Assembly (NCBI RefSeq): GCF_000497045.1
Contig: NW_015961959.1
Location: 496,001-560,000, forward strand
Length of the DNA: 64,000 bases
Direction of reading: 5' to 3'
From: Kalmanozyma brasiliensis GHG001
Lineage: Eukaryota > Basidiomycota > Ustilaginomycetes > Ustilaginales
Shown here: positions 20,987 to 31,092 of the stretch, piece by piece
Position numbering within the stretch: the first letter of the stretch is position 1
How the letters are laid out: every line of letters starts with the position of its first letter
Made by a program: the position numbers and the translations under genes
The notes under the pieces: generated by a model
The model's input: the letters and a program-made list of their open reading frames with translations, nothing else
What the model was told of the DNA's origin: nothing
Database searches by the model: none

Positions 20987-22696
20987 ATGGCGCGCCATCC
21001 ACTCAGACCGCTGGGTTTCCTCTTCGCCCTCCTCGGCCTCATCGCCCTGCTGGCACAACCCTCCTCCGCGATCCCCTCCGTCACCCGACGCGGCAAGTAC
21101 CTCTACCAAGGCTCCAACCGTTTCTACGTCAAGGGTGTCGCCTACCAAGAGCCCGCTCCCGTAGCAGCCTCGACCGCGGCCAACGATGCCAACGGCGGCT
21201 TCCCCGAGCCGGACAGCTTCACCGATCCCCTAGCTCTCCCCGACGCATGCACGCGCGACGTTGCCAACTTCCGCGACCTCGGCATCAACACCATCCGCGT
21301 CTACTCGGTCAATGCGAGCCTCAATCACGATTCGTGCATGTCCACCTTCAGCAACGCAGGCATCTACGTCATCCTCGACCTTGCCTTGCCGCTGAATGGT
21401 TCCATCAACCGCGCGGAGCCTAGCTGGGACGTGGGTCTGCTCAATCTGTATGCGACGACGATCGACGTCTTTACGCGGTACGACAATCTGCTTGCTGTCA
21501 ACATCGCCAACGAAGTTGTCACGCAGTCATCCAACGCCGACTCCGCACCATTCATCAAGGCTGCCGTGCGCGACGTCAAGGCCTACCTTCAATCAAAGAA
21601 CTCCAACGTCCTCGTATCGTACTCCTCCACAGATGGCGCCAACGGTGTCAACCAGTGGCGAGATCAGCTGGCGTACTACCTCACCTGCGGCTCCGCTGCG
21701 ACCAGCATCGACCTGTACGGCCTCAACTCGTACAGCTGGTGTGGGCAGAGCTCGTACGCCCAGTCGGGTTACAACTTGCTCACCTCGGATCTGGCCGATC
21801 TGCCTGTGCCGGCGTATCTCGCTGAGTTTGGGTGTGTCGAGGGTGTGGGTACGGGCAATCGACCCTGGACCGAGGTGGCTGCGTTGTACTCTAGCCCCAT
21901 GACGGATACGTTTAGTGGTGGTGTGGCGTTCAGCTACTTTCCGCAGAGTTCTGGGCTCGACTACGGTCTGGTGTCGGTCTCTGGTAACAGCGTGTCGACG
22001 CGGGGGGACTGGACGGCGTTGAAGAACGCTTTTGCCGCCACTTCGTCCGCTCCGACCTCCGCCCCCGCCGGTGCGAGTAGCAACCCTAGCTACCCCACCT
22101 GCAGGGGGAACACCGCCAACTTCCCTGCGTCGACCACTCTGCCGCCAACCCCCAACCCCGAGCTGTGCGACTGCATCGAGTCCAGCGCCTTCTCCTGCGC
22201 GCTGACAACGGACGCGTTCAACTCGCCCAACATCATCGGCGTCCTCACCGGCCAAGCATGCATGTATCTCGGCGAGCAAGGTGGGTCCTGCGCGTCCATT
22301 CTTGCGGATGGTCAGACGGGCACGTACGGCAACTACTCGGGTTGTTCCGCGGGCCAAAGGTTGGAGTGGGCCATGTCGAGGTATTACGAGGTGACTGGGT
22401 TTAATGCTGTTAGCTGCGACTTTGCGGGCAATGGCACGGTGCGGGCGCCCCCGCCGGGCAACCAGACGAGCATCAGGAATGCGTACCAGACGTGTTTGGG
22501 TCAGAATCCGGTTGGGGTGACGACGCCGAGGCCGGACGTGAGTGGGAGTGTCAATAGCACGGCTACGGGTGCTGCGCCTACGACGTCCCAGACGGGGACG
22601 GGTGGAAACGCGAACTCTGCAACGAGTGGGGCGGGCGTGATGGGTGGGATGTTGATGGCGTTGGCACTGGCCGTTGCTGGTTGGTGCATCGTCTAA
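20987..22696 (+). CDS. GPI-anchored beta-1,3-glucanosyltransferase (GH72 with X8/CBM43)
   Basis: Gas/Gel/Phr-family wall enzyme that cuts beta-1,3-glucan and transfers the new end to another chain, elongating and branching it. Intronless, 569 residues. The first in-frame ATG (20987) starts a signal peptide ending around SSA-IPS (residue about 29). Catalytic glutamates are visible at E176 (NIANEV, acid/base) and E280 (LAEFG, nucleophile), spaced as in Gas1. Residues about 385-475 form the six-cysteine X8 domain (CDCIES, FSCAL, QACMYLG, GSCASI, SGCSAGQRLEW, VSCDFAGNG). A Ser/Thr/Gly-rich linker and a hydrophobic tail (GGMLMALALAVAGWCIV) follow, as needed for GPI attachment. It sits divergently from FKS1, whose product is its substrate. 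Confidence 0.94.
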   Translation: MARHPLRPLGFLFALLGLIALLAQPSSAIPSVTRRGKYLYQGSNRFYVKGVAYQEPAPVAASTAANDANGGFPEPDSFTDPLALPDACTRDVANFRDLGINTIRVYSVNASLNHDSCMSTFSNAGIYVILDLALPLNGSINRAEPSWDVGLLNLYATTIDVFTRYDNLLAVNIANEVVTQSSNADSAPFIKAAVRDVKAYLQSKNSNVLVSYSSTDGANGVNQWRDQLAYYLTCGSAATSIDLYGLNSYSWCGQSSYAQSGYNLLTSDLADLPVPAYLAEFGCVEGVGTGNRPWTEVAALYSSPMTDTFSGGVAFSYFPQSSGLDYGLVSVSGNSVSTRGDWTALKNAFAATSSAPTSAPAGASSNPSYPTCRGNTANFPASTTLPPTPNPELCDCIESSAFSCALTTDAFNSPNIIGVLTGQACMYLGEQGGSCASILADGQTGTYGNYSGCSAGQRLEWAMSRYYEVTGFNAVSCDFAGNGTVRAPPPGNQTSIRNAYQTCLGQNPVGVTTPRPDVSGSVNSTATGAAPTTSQTGTGGNANSATSGAGVMGGMLMALALAVAGWCIV

Positions 22697-22919
22697 GAAT
22701 GGTAAACTACCTTTCGCTGGCCTCCCGCCCAACACAGCCGTCGCGACGGCGAACGCTTCTCGGACACTCTGCTATGTATACCATCTCTGGAACAATGTTT
22801 TCTCAACAACGCTCGCCAGCTGATGCGGCTGTCTCGTGTGCTGCTCTGAATGCGCGTGAGCGAAAGGTCATTGTCCATTGAAGTGAATGTGCAGAAGTGT
22901 CTGTGATCGTTTCCCTCCA

Positions 22920-24716
22920 TCAAGTGGTGCTACCGCCACTGCTGACGGTGAGCCCGTTGCCCTTGCAGCTGCTAAACACGGGCAAGCAGCTGAGGTACCT
23001 GCACCACGTGCATGCCTTGGTTGGATCTGGCGAGTTGTAAAAGTTGCTTGCCAACCCGGCAAAGAAGCCTACCGCCAACCCCAGCGCAACGATCCTCAGC
23101 ACCCACGTTATCACCCTATGCCTCTTCGTCGCATGAATGGCAGGTGCGAACACCAAGCCGCCCAAAAGACCCACACAGAACCCGCCGATATGGGCAAAGT
23201 TGTCCAACCCGGGCAACAAGCCCAATGCTAAACCTACGATCGCAAAGACGACGGAGGTGGCCAGTCGCATCTTCGCCCGGTACTCGTAGCGCCAGTTGTA
23301 ACATAGATCCACCAACTCGATGGAGATGCACGTGTAGATCGCCCCGCTCGCCCCCAATGCTGGTTGACCGATCAACCCGAAGTTGCCCCCCAAGAGATTG
23401 CCACCTATTCCACCGGCAAAATAGACGATCGTATACGCCACCGAACCGATCAGCTTCTCGATCTGCGCACACAGCGTCAGCTGCACGAGCAGGTTGAAGA
23501 AGATATGCACGAATCCAGCGTGGACGAAGATCGCACTGACAAAGCGATAACTCTGGTTCGGATTCGAGGCGTCTTTCAGCCCGCAGATCTGCGATATGGG
23601 ACACAGCTGCGAGGGCGTAAAGAGGTTCGAGGCAGAGGTTGAATCGCGCAGGCAGGGGAGCTGTTCCGAGGTGGGCAGAGCAGGGACGTTGCGCATGCAG
23701 GGCACGAACCGCGCGCCGAACGAGATGAGGAATTCCGCAGAGGGACCGAGCATCGGGCTGATGGAAGGGCGCGTTTGGACCGCTTGCCCCGTTTCAGAGG
23801 CCGCTTTGACAAGCTCGATGACGAAGACGATGACGAGCGCGACGGCGACGATATATGTGACGTATGGCCAGTTTTGTCGGCCGATGCCCTGGCGACGTCG
23901 TTCGATCTGGTCGCGCAGCTTGTCTTCGTCGGACAGATGGCGGTTGGAAGACCGGGAGAATTTGGCGAAGAGCCCGCCTTTGGCTTCTTCGTCTCCAGCT
24001 GGCGGATAAGACTGATCCATCTGATTCGACCAGAGTGCTTCATCTCCGCGTTTGAGCTGCTGTGCTTCATCATGCTCGTCCTCTGCATAGCCCATGGGTC
24101 CGGCGTGGTGCTTGAGCGGCAGCGCGGTGGTGCTGGTGTCGTATCGAGCGTGGTCGTAGCCACGGTCCATCGAATGCTCGTTGTAGTAAGGGCTCGGATC
24201 ATCGTAGTGGCTAGAATAGGGCGCTGACTTCTGCTGCAAGTAGTGCGCTCGGGAGTTGCGGTCCGCTCCCGCGTCCGAGTAAGCAGGGGCGTGATCAGGA
24301 TCGGTGTTTTTGCTAATGCCAACGCAGCTGATGCTGTCGTGGGGTGCTAGTGTGTCTGCTCTGTCAAGGATAGATGGACCCGCGAGCGCTCGATCTTCGG
24401 AGTAGTAAGGATCGTGCTGGAGGTATGAGTGACGTGCGGCGGCGGTTACGGTGGGGTGCGGCGGCGGCGCAGTGCTGAAGGCTTCGAAGGGATCGGTATA
24501 CATAGAGGGAGAATCGACACCCATGTGGCTAGCAGGGAGGACAGCTCGATGGGCGTCTGTGGTGGTGTCGTTACTCGCAGGGTGAAGATTGGAGGCTCCG
24601 GCAGGTGAGATCATGTACTCGACTCGATCGTGTTCCGTGTTGCCGTACGGCGATGGGTCCCAAGCCGAGCTGTGGTAGCTGTGCTGCGCTGCATTTTCGC
24701 CAGGGTATCGACTCAT
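22920..24716 (-). CDS. Rhomboid-family intramembrane serine protease
   Basis: Intronless, 598 residues; ends only 223 bases from the GH72 stop, convergently. The first 270 residues are hydrophilic and rich in Tyr, His, Ser and Pro, presumably cytosolic. The rhomboid core follows, with a first span (VTYIVAVALVIVFVIELV), an extended luminal loop containing CMRNVPALP and several cysteines, then HAGFVHIFFN with the Asn that stabilises the oxyanion. The catalytic dyad is intact: Ser457 in GASGAIY and His509 in NFAHIGGF. The order and the seven-span layout fit the RHBDL/secretase class in secretory membranes, not the mitochondrial PARL class. Substrates are unknown. The C-terminal 30 residues contain four Cys in a loop after the last span. 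Confidence 0.92.
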   Translation of the reverse strand: MSRYPGENAAQHSYHSSAWDPSPYGNTEHDRVEYMISPAGASNLHPASNDTTTDAHRAVLPASHMGVDSPSMYTDPFEAFSTAPPPHPTVTAAARHSYLQHDPYYSEDRALAGPSILDRADTLAPHDSISCVGISKNTDPDHAPAYSDAGADRNSRAHYLQQKSAPYSSHYDDPSPYYNEHSMDRGYDHARYDTSTTALPLKHHAGPMGYAEDEHDEAQQLKRGDEALWSNQMDQSYPPAGDEEAKGGLFAKFSRSSNRHLSDEDKLRDQIERRRQGIGRQNWPYVTYIVAVALVIVFVIELVKAASETGQAVQTRPSISPMLGPSAEFLISFGARFVPCMRNVPALPTSEQLPCLRDSTSASNLFTPSQLCPISQICGLKDASNPNQSYRFVSAIFVHAGFVHIFFNLLVQLTLCAQIEKLIGSVAYTIVYFAGGIGGNLLGGNFGLIGQPALGASGAIYTCISIELVDLCYNWRYEYRAKMRLATSVVFAIVGLALGLLPGLDNFAHIGGFCVGLLGGLVFAPAIHATKRHRVITWVLRIVALGLAVGFFAGLASNFYNSPDPTKACTWCRYLSCLPVFSSCKGNGLTVSSGGSTT

Positions 24717-25408
24717 GGTGGCGCCGACCAGAGTGTGCCCGTCTGCTTGCTACCTTTGCAAGACTGAGTCAAGGCAACGGCGGGATGGTGGTGAGAAGAG
24801 GAAGACAGGCTGCAGATTGAAGGTAAGTGTTGGTCTCGAGCGGATCAAGTAGTGTTGCTCCACAAATTTGGCTCAAAACTGCGCAAGCGGGGTCGCTTCG
24901 CTGGCGGCAGAGCTTCATGTGATAGCTTGACCCACAGTCGACTGCATGCAATCACATTGTCACTTTCGACTCTGCAGTTCATTGTAGATGCCCCTCGGCG
25001 TTCAAAGAGCTCCGTCTGGCGCTTGTCTATATCCTAAAATGTGTCGATAGAGGGTGAACCAACGCAAGGACATGTCCGTCCAATGCGATAACTTGCCCGC
25101 ATCAAGATGTTAGCTCTCCTGCCTCACATCTCGGCGGCAAAAACAGGGTCGCGTGCAGCAGTCACGCGCTCTGAAAGTGGAGTCAAAAGCCAAAAAAGTT
25201 CGACAAGAAAGCACGGACATCATCTTTCGAGCTTCCCACCAGGGTCTCCCTCACTGGCAGCATCGCTTTTCAGCATTCGGAAGGACTGGGCTCCTCCCTT
25301 GGCACTACAAAGACCCATCGAAGCATCAGACGGATTGCGCCTGACTTGCGCAACGATTCCTCCTGAGAAGCGGAACGACAAAGCCATCGTTGGCCTTCAG
25401 TGTTCAGC
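24717..25408. promoter_or_regulatory. Divergent region between rhomboid and IWR1 genes
   Basis: Roughly 690 bases between two divergent starts. No frame with family resemblance and no clear box motif were recognised; both promoters are inferred to lie here. Confidence 0.45.
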
Positions 25409-27040
25409 ATGCCGGCCACTCGACCCTCGACTGCGGCTTCCTCGTCCGCATCGCCATCACTCGCAGCGTCACGACAGGGCTCCTCCAGTCCACTCGCATC
25501 TCAGCAGCATGACAGCGACGACGACGACGGCAATGGCGTGCAAATGATCCTCAGGATCAAACGCAAGCGCAACCAAGACCCGGTCGATGCGCTGATCATC
25601 CAGCAGAATGAGCGCAGGAGCAAGCGCAGGTCGATAGTGCTGCCCAACGACGGTGCCGATGAGCAAGGAGGGTCCAGTCAAGGCGCGGCTTCCGATGCCA
25701 CCAATGCAGCGAGCAAGCAACGTGGCGTGTTTCGTTTGGCAGAGACAGTCTCGCTCGGATCGTTCTCAGATCCTGTCGCAGCACGGAAGCTTCACCAACG
25801 CATATCGGCGCTGAGCAGAGCGAGTCCAGCGGGTCCCAGCACAAAGCCGCTGCAGCCCTCGAAGCTAGCTCAGAGCGTCTCGTCGCCGTCGCTGCAAGGT
25901 TTGCGACCGCTGGATGCATCTACGAAGGACACCGATCAGACGCGGGCCCACCGCTCGCTCGGCAACTCGGTTTCGTCGCTCAGCGCTTCGACGGAGGGAT
26001 TGTCGTCAGCGACACCTGCCTCGAGGATCAAGGCGCTGGCATCCGAACAGATTGATCGGGACAAAGACCGTCGGTCTCGCAGCGGCACACCTGTCGGCAT
26101 CCGATTCAAGGTCATCGCAAAGGAGCATGCAGGCGGCAAAGGGCTACGACGATCTGGCAGCTCAGCAAGTCTACGAAAGATGCGCTCTACGGCGGAACCG
26201 AATCGTCCCTGGCACACACCAGCAGGACCACCCGTGATCCGGTCCAAGAAGGAGAAGGAAGCAGAAGCCATCTTTGGACGCATCATCGATGCCGAGACCG
26301 AGTCCAGCAATGCTGCGCAGGCATCGAGCTCGAGAGCCAAAGCAGAAAAGCAGAAAGCACCAACACAAGAGGATCATGAGATGGCCGGGCTGGACGCCAA
26401 GTTTGCCGAGATGCTGGGTGACTATCTGCGGTCCAACAACATTGAGCCATCGCAGGACATAGATCAGATAGCTCAGGGAGCTTCGGCAGCAGGCGTCAGC
26501 GAAGAGGATGTGGTCGCAGGTCACGAAGACCAGGTTGCAGAAGAAGACGATGACGAGGATGACTACGTCTACGATGTTTACTATCGAGACATGCTGCCCA
26601 CCAAAGCAGGACCTCAAGGATCCGCAGAGACAGGGCTCGAGCCGGCACAGGTGGCAGGGCGTGGGAAAGGGTCGTCCGCTGCTGCTGTGCCTGACTCGAT
26701 GGCGTTGCCTCGAGTGCTCGGCGGTGAGGTGGTCCCACCCGAATCGGCTACTCACACCCCCAACTGGTTCCCTGGGCTCGACGTTGCTGGGCCCAATGCT
26801 GTCGTCGCATCATTGGAAGGATTCGAAGACAGCAACGACGAGCTGGAGCAGGCGGATGAGGAAGGCTTTGAGAGCTTTGATGAAGGCGAAGACGAGGACA
26901 GCAACGACGAGGGCTTCTACCGCAACGACTATCCCGAGCAAGAGCTTCCCGAAGCGGACGAGGTCGACTTCGACTACGATGACGACGATGTCGATGAGGA
27001 TGAGCACGACTCGTACTCACTATCTGACGGTAGCTTCTGA
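25409..27040 (+). CDS. IWR1: Iwr1-type RNA polymerase II nuclear import factor
   Basis: Adaptor that binds assembled RNA polymerase II in the cytoplasm and takes it into the nucleus. Intronless, 543 residues from the ATG at 25409. Residues 46-66 carry the family signature (ILRIKRKRNQDPVDALII), which includes the basic import signal. The C-terminal half carries the second block: YVYDVYYRD around residue 386, then the acidic SNDEGFYRNDYPEQE block near the end. Acidic runs lie before the first of these and at the C-terminus. It is longer than yeast Iwr1 (353), the extra length being Ser/Ala-rich low-complexity sequence between the two blocks. Both family blocks are in the right order. Confidence 0.88.
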   Translation: MPATRPSTAASSSASPSLAASRQGSSSPLASQQHDSDDDDGNGVQMILRIKRKRNQDPVDALIIQQNERRSKRRSIVLPNDGADEQGGSSQGAASDATNAASKQRGVFRLAETVSLGSFSDPVAARKLHQRISALSRASPAGPSTKPLQPSKLAQSVSSPSLQGLRPLDASTKDTDQTRAHRSLGNSVSSLSASTEGLSSATPASRIKALASEQIDRDKDRRSRSGTPVGIRFKVIAKEHAGGKGLRRSGSSASLRKMRSTAEPNRPWHTPAGPPVIRSKKEKEAEAIFGRIIDAETESSNAAQASSSRAKAEKQKAPTQEDHEMAGLDAKFAEMLGDYLRSNNIEPSQDIDQIAQGASAAGVSEEDVVAGHEDQVAEEDDDEDDYVYDVYYRDMLPTKAGPQGSAETGLEPAQVAGRGKGSSAAAVPDSMALPRVLGGEVVPPESATHTPNWFPGLDVAGPNAVVASLEGFEDSNDELEQADEEGFESFDEGEDEDSNDEGFYRNDYPEQELPEADEVDFDYDDDDVDEDEHDSYSLSDGSF

Positions 27041-28545
27041 GGTACAATCGTCCTCCCCGAGACAATGTCAGGTGGAAACATTGTCTTGTCAAAAGCGGAG
27101 GGAAGCGGGCGAAGTGTGTGCAGTGCATGTACAGTGAGACAACTGGAGCGGCTCCATGCGGCAACCTCGTGGTCTCCGCCGAGATGGAAGTTCCCACGAT
27201 GCTTCTTCGGACTTAAGCTGCCAGTGCTGCTGCCGCTGCTCGTGCTGACTGGCCTCGAAGATCTTCATGCGACTGCAACCCGAGCACACGAAAGAAGCAA
27301 GAAGAGGAGCGAGCGGAGTTGGAGTGGGCCCCTCGCATCAACGTTTTAGTTTGGCTGTTTCCCCATGAGGGGCACTTTGACCGGTAATCAGGCAGCTGCA
27401 GCATGTAGCCGAAAGGGGCCGGGCTCGATTGATCGATCAGAAGATTGATTCCCGACTCGGATGCACCTCGCCATCATCCAGTCCGATCCTTAAGCGAGAA
27501 GGATATCGCGGTCAACAGCTGAGCAGCCGAGGCCCATTCGGGAAGGATGGAAGGGGTCTATGTGACACCTGATGCAGACCCATGTGAACATTGGGAAGCG
27601 CTTCTCGCTGTGCCGGACGGAATGACGCCGGATCGTTGTGATTTGTTCCAAACTCTGGTGGTGCCCAGCTTTGCAAGTCCGCCAGAGGAGCATGCTCACT
27701 GTTGAGGAGGGTACAGACAGGACGGAGCGCAGGGGCAAGGGCCATGTTTCGGACCTGCATCGAGCTGTTTCTGCATCTTCTCACGCTCGGCGTTCATCCT
27801 TCCGCAGAAACGAGACTGTGTTCAAGGGCGCTTGTGCAAAGACACGATGATCTACTGTAAGCTTGACAGTTGGTCGGAGAAGAAGATGAGAGCCAAGGCA
27901 GGGAGCGGAGAGTCAAGAGAGGTATTCTTTAGATCAAGGCTCTATTGTACGCCCTCCTTTTTCCCAGGCTAGATTGTATTGGCAATTTCAAATCATAGCA
28001 TCACGACGCTCAACCAGAAAAGGCGTGGCTTCATTATATGCAATCAACGCTTTATCCTAGCGAGGCTGTCCTTGTTGCCCAAAGACCAACCCTGTATCGC
28101 TTCGAGGCCCATGCTGGCGCTGGTGATGATGTCTGTGGCTCACGCTATTGACCATGGCAATCCCACATATCACCAACCCGCTGATTCTCGTTGATAATAT
28201 AACTCAACTGCAACGCCAAGGGGGGCATCGATCCTCAACCCACATCGCCATACCGCCTACCAGCCAACCGTCGTGGGGTGTGACATTCTATTGACCGGCA
28301 GCTACGGGGTCTGGCTTTTGCGTACTTGCTGCTCTGTGGGCGGCGATTTTGACATGCGTAGATTGGGGACCATCACATCACAGCGCAGCACCCTCTTCTA
28401 TAATACTTGGGATAAATAAATTGTCCAAAATTGGTAGGCCCGCGCGTCGTTGGCCTGTTGGGCACAGTGCTTTTAGGCTGTGTTGGCCGTGCGTGTGGTA
28501 TTTTATTTTTTCCGCTTGCGTCGTCGCTGAGGCCAAATTGACATG
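27041..28545. other. Intergenic between IWR1 and the ras2 leader
   Basis: No convincing gene. An A/T-rich patch with a gataaataaa motif lies near 28411-28420 and could be a TATA-like element of ras2. Confidence 0.4.
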
Positions 28546-29401
28546 CCTGTGCGACACTCACACTCAGTCACTCGGTCACTCACCCTCTCATTCAGCTTCC
28601 GCTCGTTTGCTTGTTCCACACTCATCCAACATTCATCTTGCTCATCCAACCTTTCGCCACCATCGTCACCACCTTGACCACTCTCTCGGCTTCCGCTTCC
28701 CACCACCACCACCCACCCTACGCCATCCGATCACGATCGCCATAGCTGCGACATTTCTGCTCACTGCGTCTTCTCGTCAGAGCAGCGTAGTCCCTTATAC
28801 CCTTCTCGGCCCAAGCTTCCGACCGCTTCACGCACGCAGTCGCTGTCTCACTGCTTACCTAGGAGCTCGTCTCGTCCGCCATTCGAGCTGCTCCCTAAGC
28901 GTTGCATCTCGCGCCCATTCAACCGCAGCTCAACTCGAGCCGCCCTGCGCACCTCGAACCAAGTCACGGACCCGCACGCGACCATTGCATCTCGCGCTTT
29001 GACCAGCATCGCGCGCCTCGAGCTGCCTCGGAAGCATCACATCGGCGCAGCATTGTCCTGACGCTTCGCCTTCTGCATCGGCGCAGCGTTTCATCTGGCC
29101 AGCCTCGCTGCTCACGGACCCATCCTACAACGCGGTCCGCGCTCTTTCACGCACCCGCAATCGCTACGCCTCTTGCGTTCGCATTCACGACTTGTTGTTG
29201 CCGCTCATCAGTCGGCATCTTGCAACTCCACGTTCGCTCTCCTCTGCACCAGCTACGGTCCATCGCGGTCACGTATCAAAAGCGCACGAGGACCTACCCA
29301 CATCGCACCTCGTCGCGATAGTTTCAGCAGCATCGTACTAGCCACGAGCATCAGCACCATCATCGCAGCTTCACCAGCAGCGACAGCACACATTGCCCAC
29401 C
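28546..29401 (+). promoter_or_regulatory. ATG-free pyrimidine-rich leader upstream of ras2
   Basis: Between the ATG at 28543 and the ras2 start at 29402 the plus strand contains no ATG in any frame, although about 13 would be expected by chance. The sequence is rich in C and T with repeated TCATCCAAC and CACCAC elements. This fits a long 5' UTR from which upstream start codons have been removed. The transcript start itself was not identified. Confidence 0.6.
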
Positions 29402-29980
29402 ATGAGCGGCAAAATGATGATCTACAAGCTCGTCGTCTTGGGAGACGGAGGTGTGGGCAAGACGGCGCTCACCATCCAACTGTGTCTCAACCACTTTGTC
29501 GAGACGTACGATCCGACGATCGAGGATTCGTATCGCAAGCAGACGGTCATTGACGATCAACCGTGCATGCTCGAGGTGCTCGACACGGCGGGTCAAGAAG
29601 AGTATACCGCACTGCGGGACCAGTGGATCCGCGAAGGCGAGGGGTTCCTGTTGGTCTACTCGATCTCGGCGCGCGCGACGTTCGAGCGCGTCGAGCGCTT
29701 CCGTAGCCAGATCTCGCGCGTCAAGGACCAGGAACCACATACCGTCCCCATCATGCTCGTCGGGAATAAGTGCGACAAGGTCAACGAACGCGAGGTGTCG
29801 AGAGAGGAAGGTCAGGCACTGGCACACCGGTTGGGATGCAAGTTCATCGAGAGCAGCGCAAAGACGTGTGTCAATGTCGAGAGGGCGTACTATACGGTGG
29901 TGCGGATGATCCGGGAGCAGAGGGAGGGGACGGTCACGCAGAAGAAGGAGAAGAAGAAGAGCCGGTGCACCATTCTTTGA
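29402..29980 (+). CDS. ras2: Ras-type small GTPase (Ras2)
   Basis: Intronless, 192 residues, the length of the Ustilago Ras2 described as controlling filamentous growth and mating through MAP-kinase signalling. All G boxes are intact: GDGGVGKT (14-21), effector loop [22 protein letters not shown] and SSAK. The start MSGKMMIYK is fixed by family alignment; an upstream in-frame TTG adds three codons without support. The C-terminus is KKEKKKSR followed by the CAAX box CTIL. Leu in the last position predicts geranylgeranylation rather than farnesylation. There is no second cysteine for palmitate, so the polybasic stretch would supply the membrane signal. Confidence 0.95.
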   Translation: MSGKMMIYKLVVLGDGGVGKTALTIQLCLNHFVETYDPTIEDSYRKQTVIDDQPCMLEVLDTAGQEEYTALRDQWIREGEGFLLVYSISARATFERVERFRSQISRVKDQEPHTVPIMLVGNKCDKVNEREVSREEGQALAHRLGCKFIESSAKTCVNVERAYYTVVRMIREQREGTVTQKKEKKKSRCTIL

Positions 29981-31092
29981 TCGCACCTCGCGTCGCGAAA
30001 TCTCCTTTGCCAGCGGAACACGCTCCGCAGCAGCACACACATGGATAGTTCTCCCCCGCACGCATCCTCCCCATCCGACGATACCAGCATCTACCTTCCC
30101 CATAGGGCGCAGTCGCAAACCGACCACGTTTGGCGAACAGCCCCATCCTACATGTCAAATACACTCTTTCTCACGTTCTCTGATGCATCGTTACTCGGTC
30201 TTTCGTGTGGTGCGGGTTGTGGCCGGTTCCGCGTCTTCGGATTCTGGTCGTCGTCGACTACTTTGTGGCCGTCGTAAATTTGGATTTCTGGGGCTGTGCG
30301 TCCGTCTGTCGTAGCGGCTGAGACGAGCTGAGGTCTCACGCGGCGGGCAAGGGGCGTCGCATCTCGGGCAGGGTCTCACACAAGATGCTCAGACGACGGA
30401 AGCACACACAGAGATGTCAGTGGATTTTTTTTTGGTATTGACGAAGGAGCCGCAGGGGGCTCGACTAGGTTGGATGGGAGGCTGGGAGGTCCAGGTGCCA
30501 GCCTGTTGCGATGCGAGATGTTGACTTGATGCTTGCATGGAGGTGCTTGCTTGGGATCTTGATGTTGTGATGATATCTTGATTTCTGGGTGGTGGTCGAC
30601 GCTTGTTGCTGACCTTGATGCTGGATGATTGGAGGTACTGCTTGATTCTCGTGGCAGCGGTGCTGCTCGATTCGATGTTGAGATGCGCGTTCTGGAGGGC
30701 CGACCGCTTGGGATCTTGTGGGCCGCTCTTGGGTGATATTGTTGGTGAGGCGGCGCTTTGGCGGAGGATCGATGAGAGGGATGCGCCCGACGTGGGCGAG
30801 ATGGACGGGACGAGGGCTTGAGGATGGATCAGGCGACCAATCGACGAGGTGATGTGCGAGGACGGCGAGGCGGACGAGAACGTCATGATGGACGAGACGA
30901 CGGGACACATGGGCGAGGGGAAGGTCGGGCGCTGGACTAGACGAAGGCTGAGGTGGAAGAATCGGGCGAGGGTGACGAGCCGATGACCCAAAGAAGGGAC
31001 GTCGCAGAGCAAGGGAGAGGAAGGAAAGGTGGATCGACGACGACGAGACGTTCGTGAAGACGTCTCGACGTCGATTTGGGCCACCGTTCCGC
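29981..31092. other. Intergenic between convergent ras2 and zinc-finger genes
   Basis: 1.1 kb holding 3' flanks and one possible minus-strand frame (30389-30910, listed separately). A run of nine T lies at 30425-30433. Confidence 0.4.
30389..30910 (-). CDS. Hypothetical Ser-rich small protein (uncertain)
   Basis: From an ATG at 30910 (a second at 30886) the minus strand is open for 173 codons. The product is rich in Ser, Gln, Pro and Thr (SISPTSGASLSSILRQSAAS, SPKSGPQDPKRS) and has no recognised domain or signal peptide. It lies directly downstream of the zinc-finger gene on the same strand, so it may be part of that gene's 3' UTR. The composition is more protein-like than that of the other frames here, but there is no independent support. 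Confidence 0.25.
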   Translation of the reverse strand: MCPVVSSIMTFSSASPSSHITSSIGRLIHPQALVPSISPTSGASLSSILRQSAASPTISPKSGPQDPKRSALQNAHLNIESSSTAATRIKQYLQSSSIKVSNKRRPPPRNQDIITTSRSQASTSMQASSQHLASQQAGTWTSQPPIQPSRAPCGSFVNTKKKSTDISVCASVV

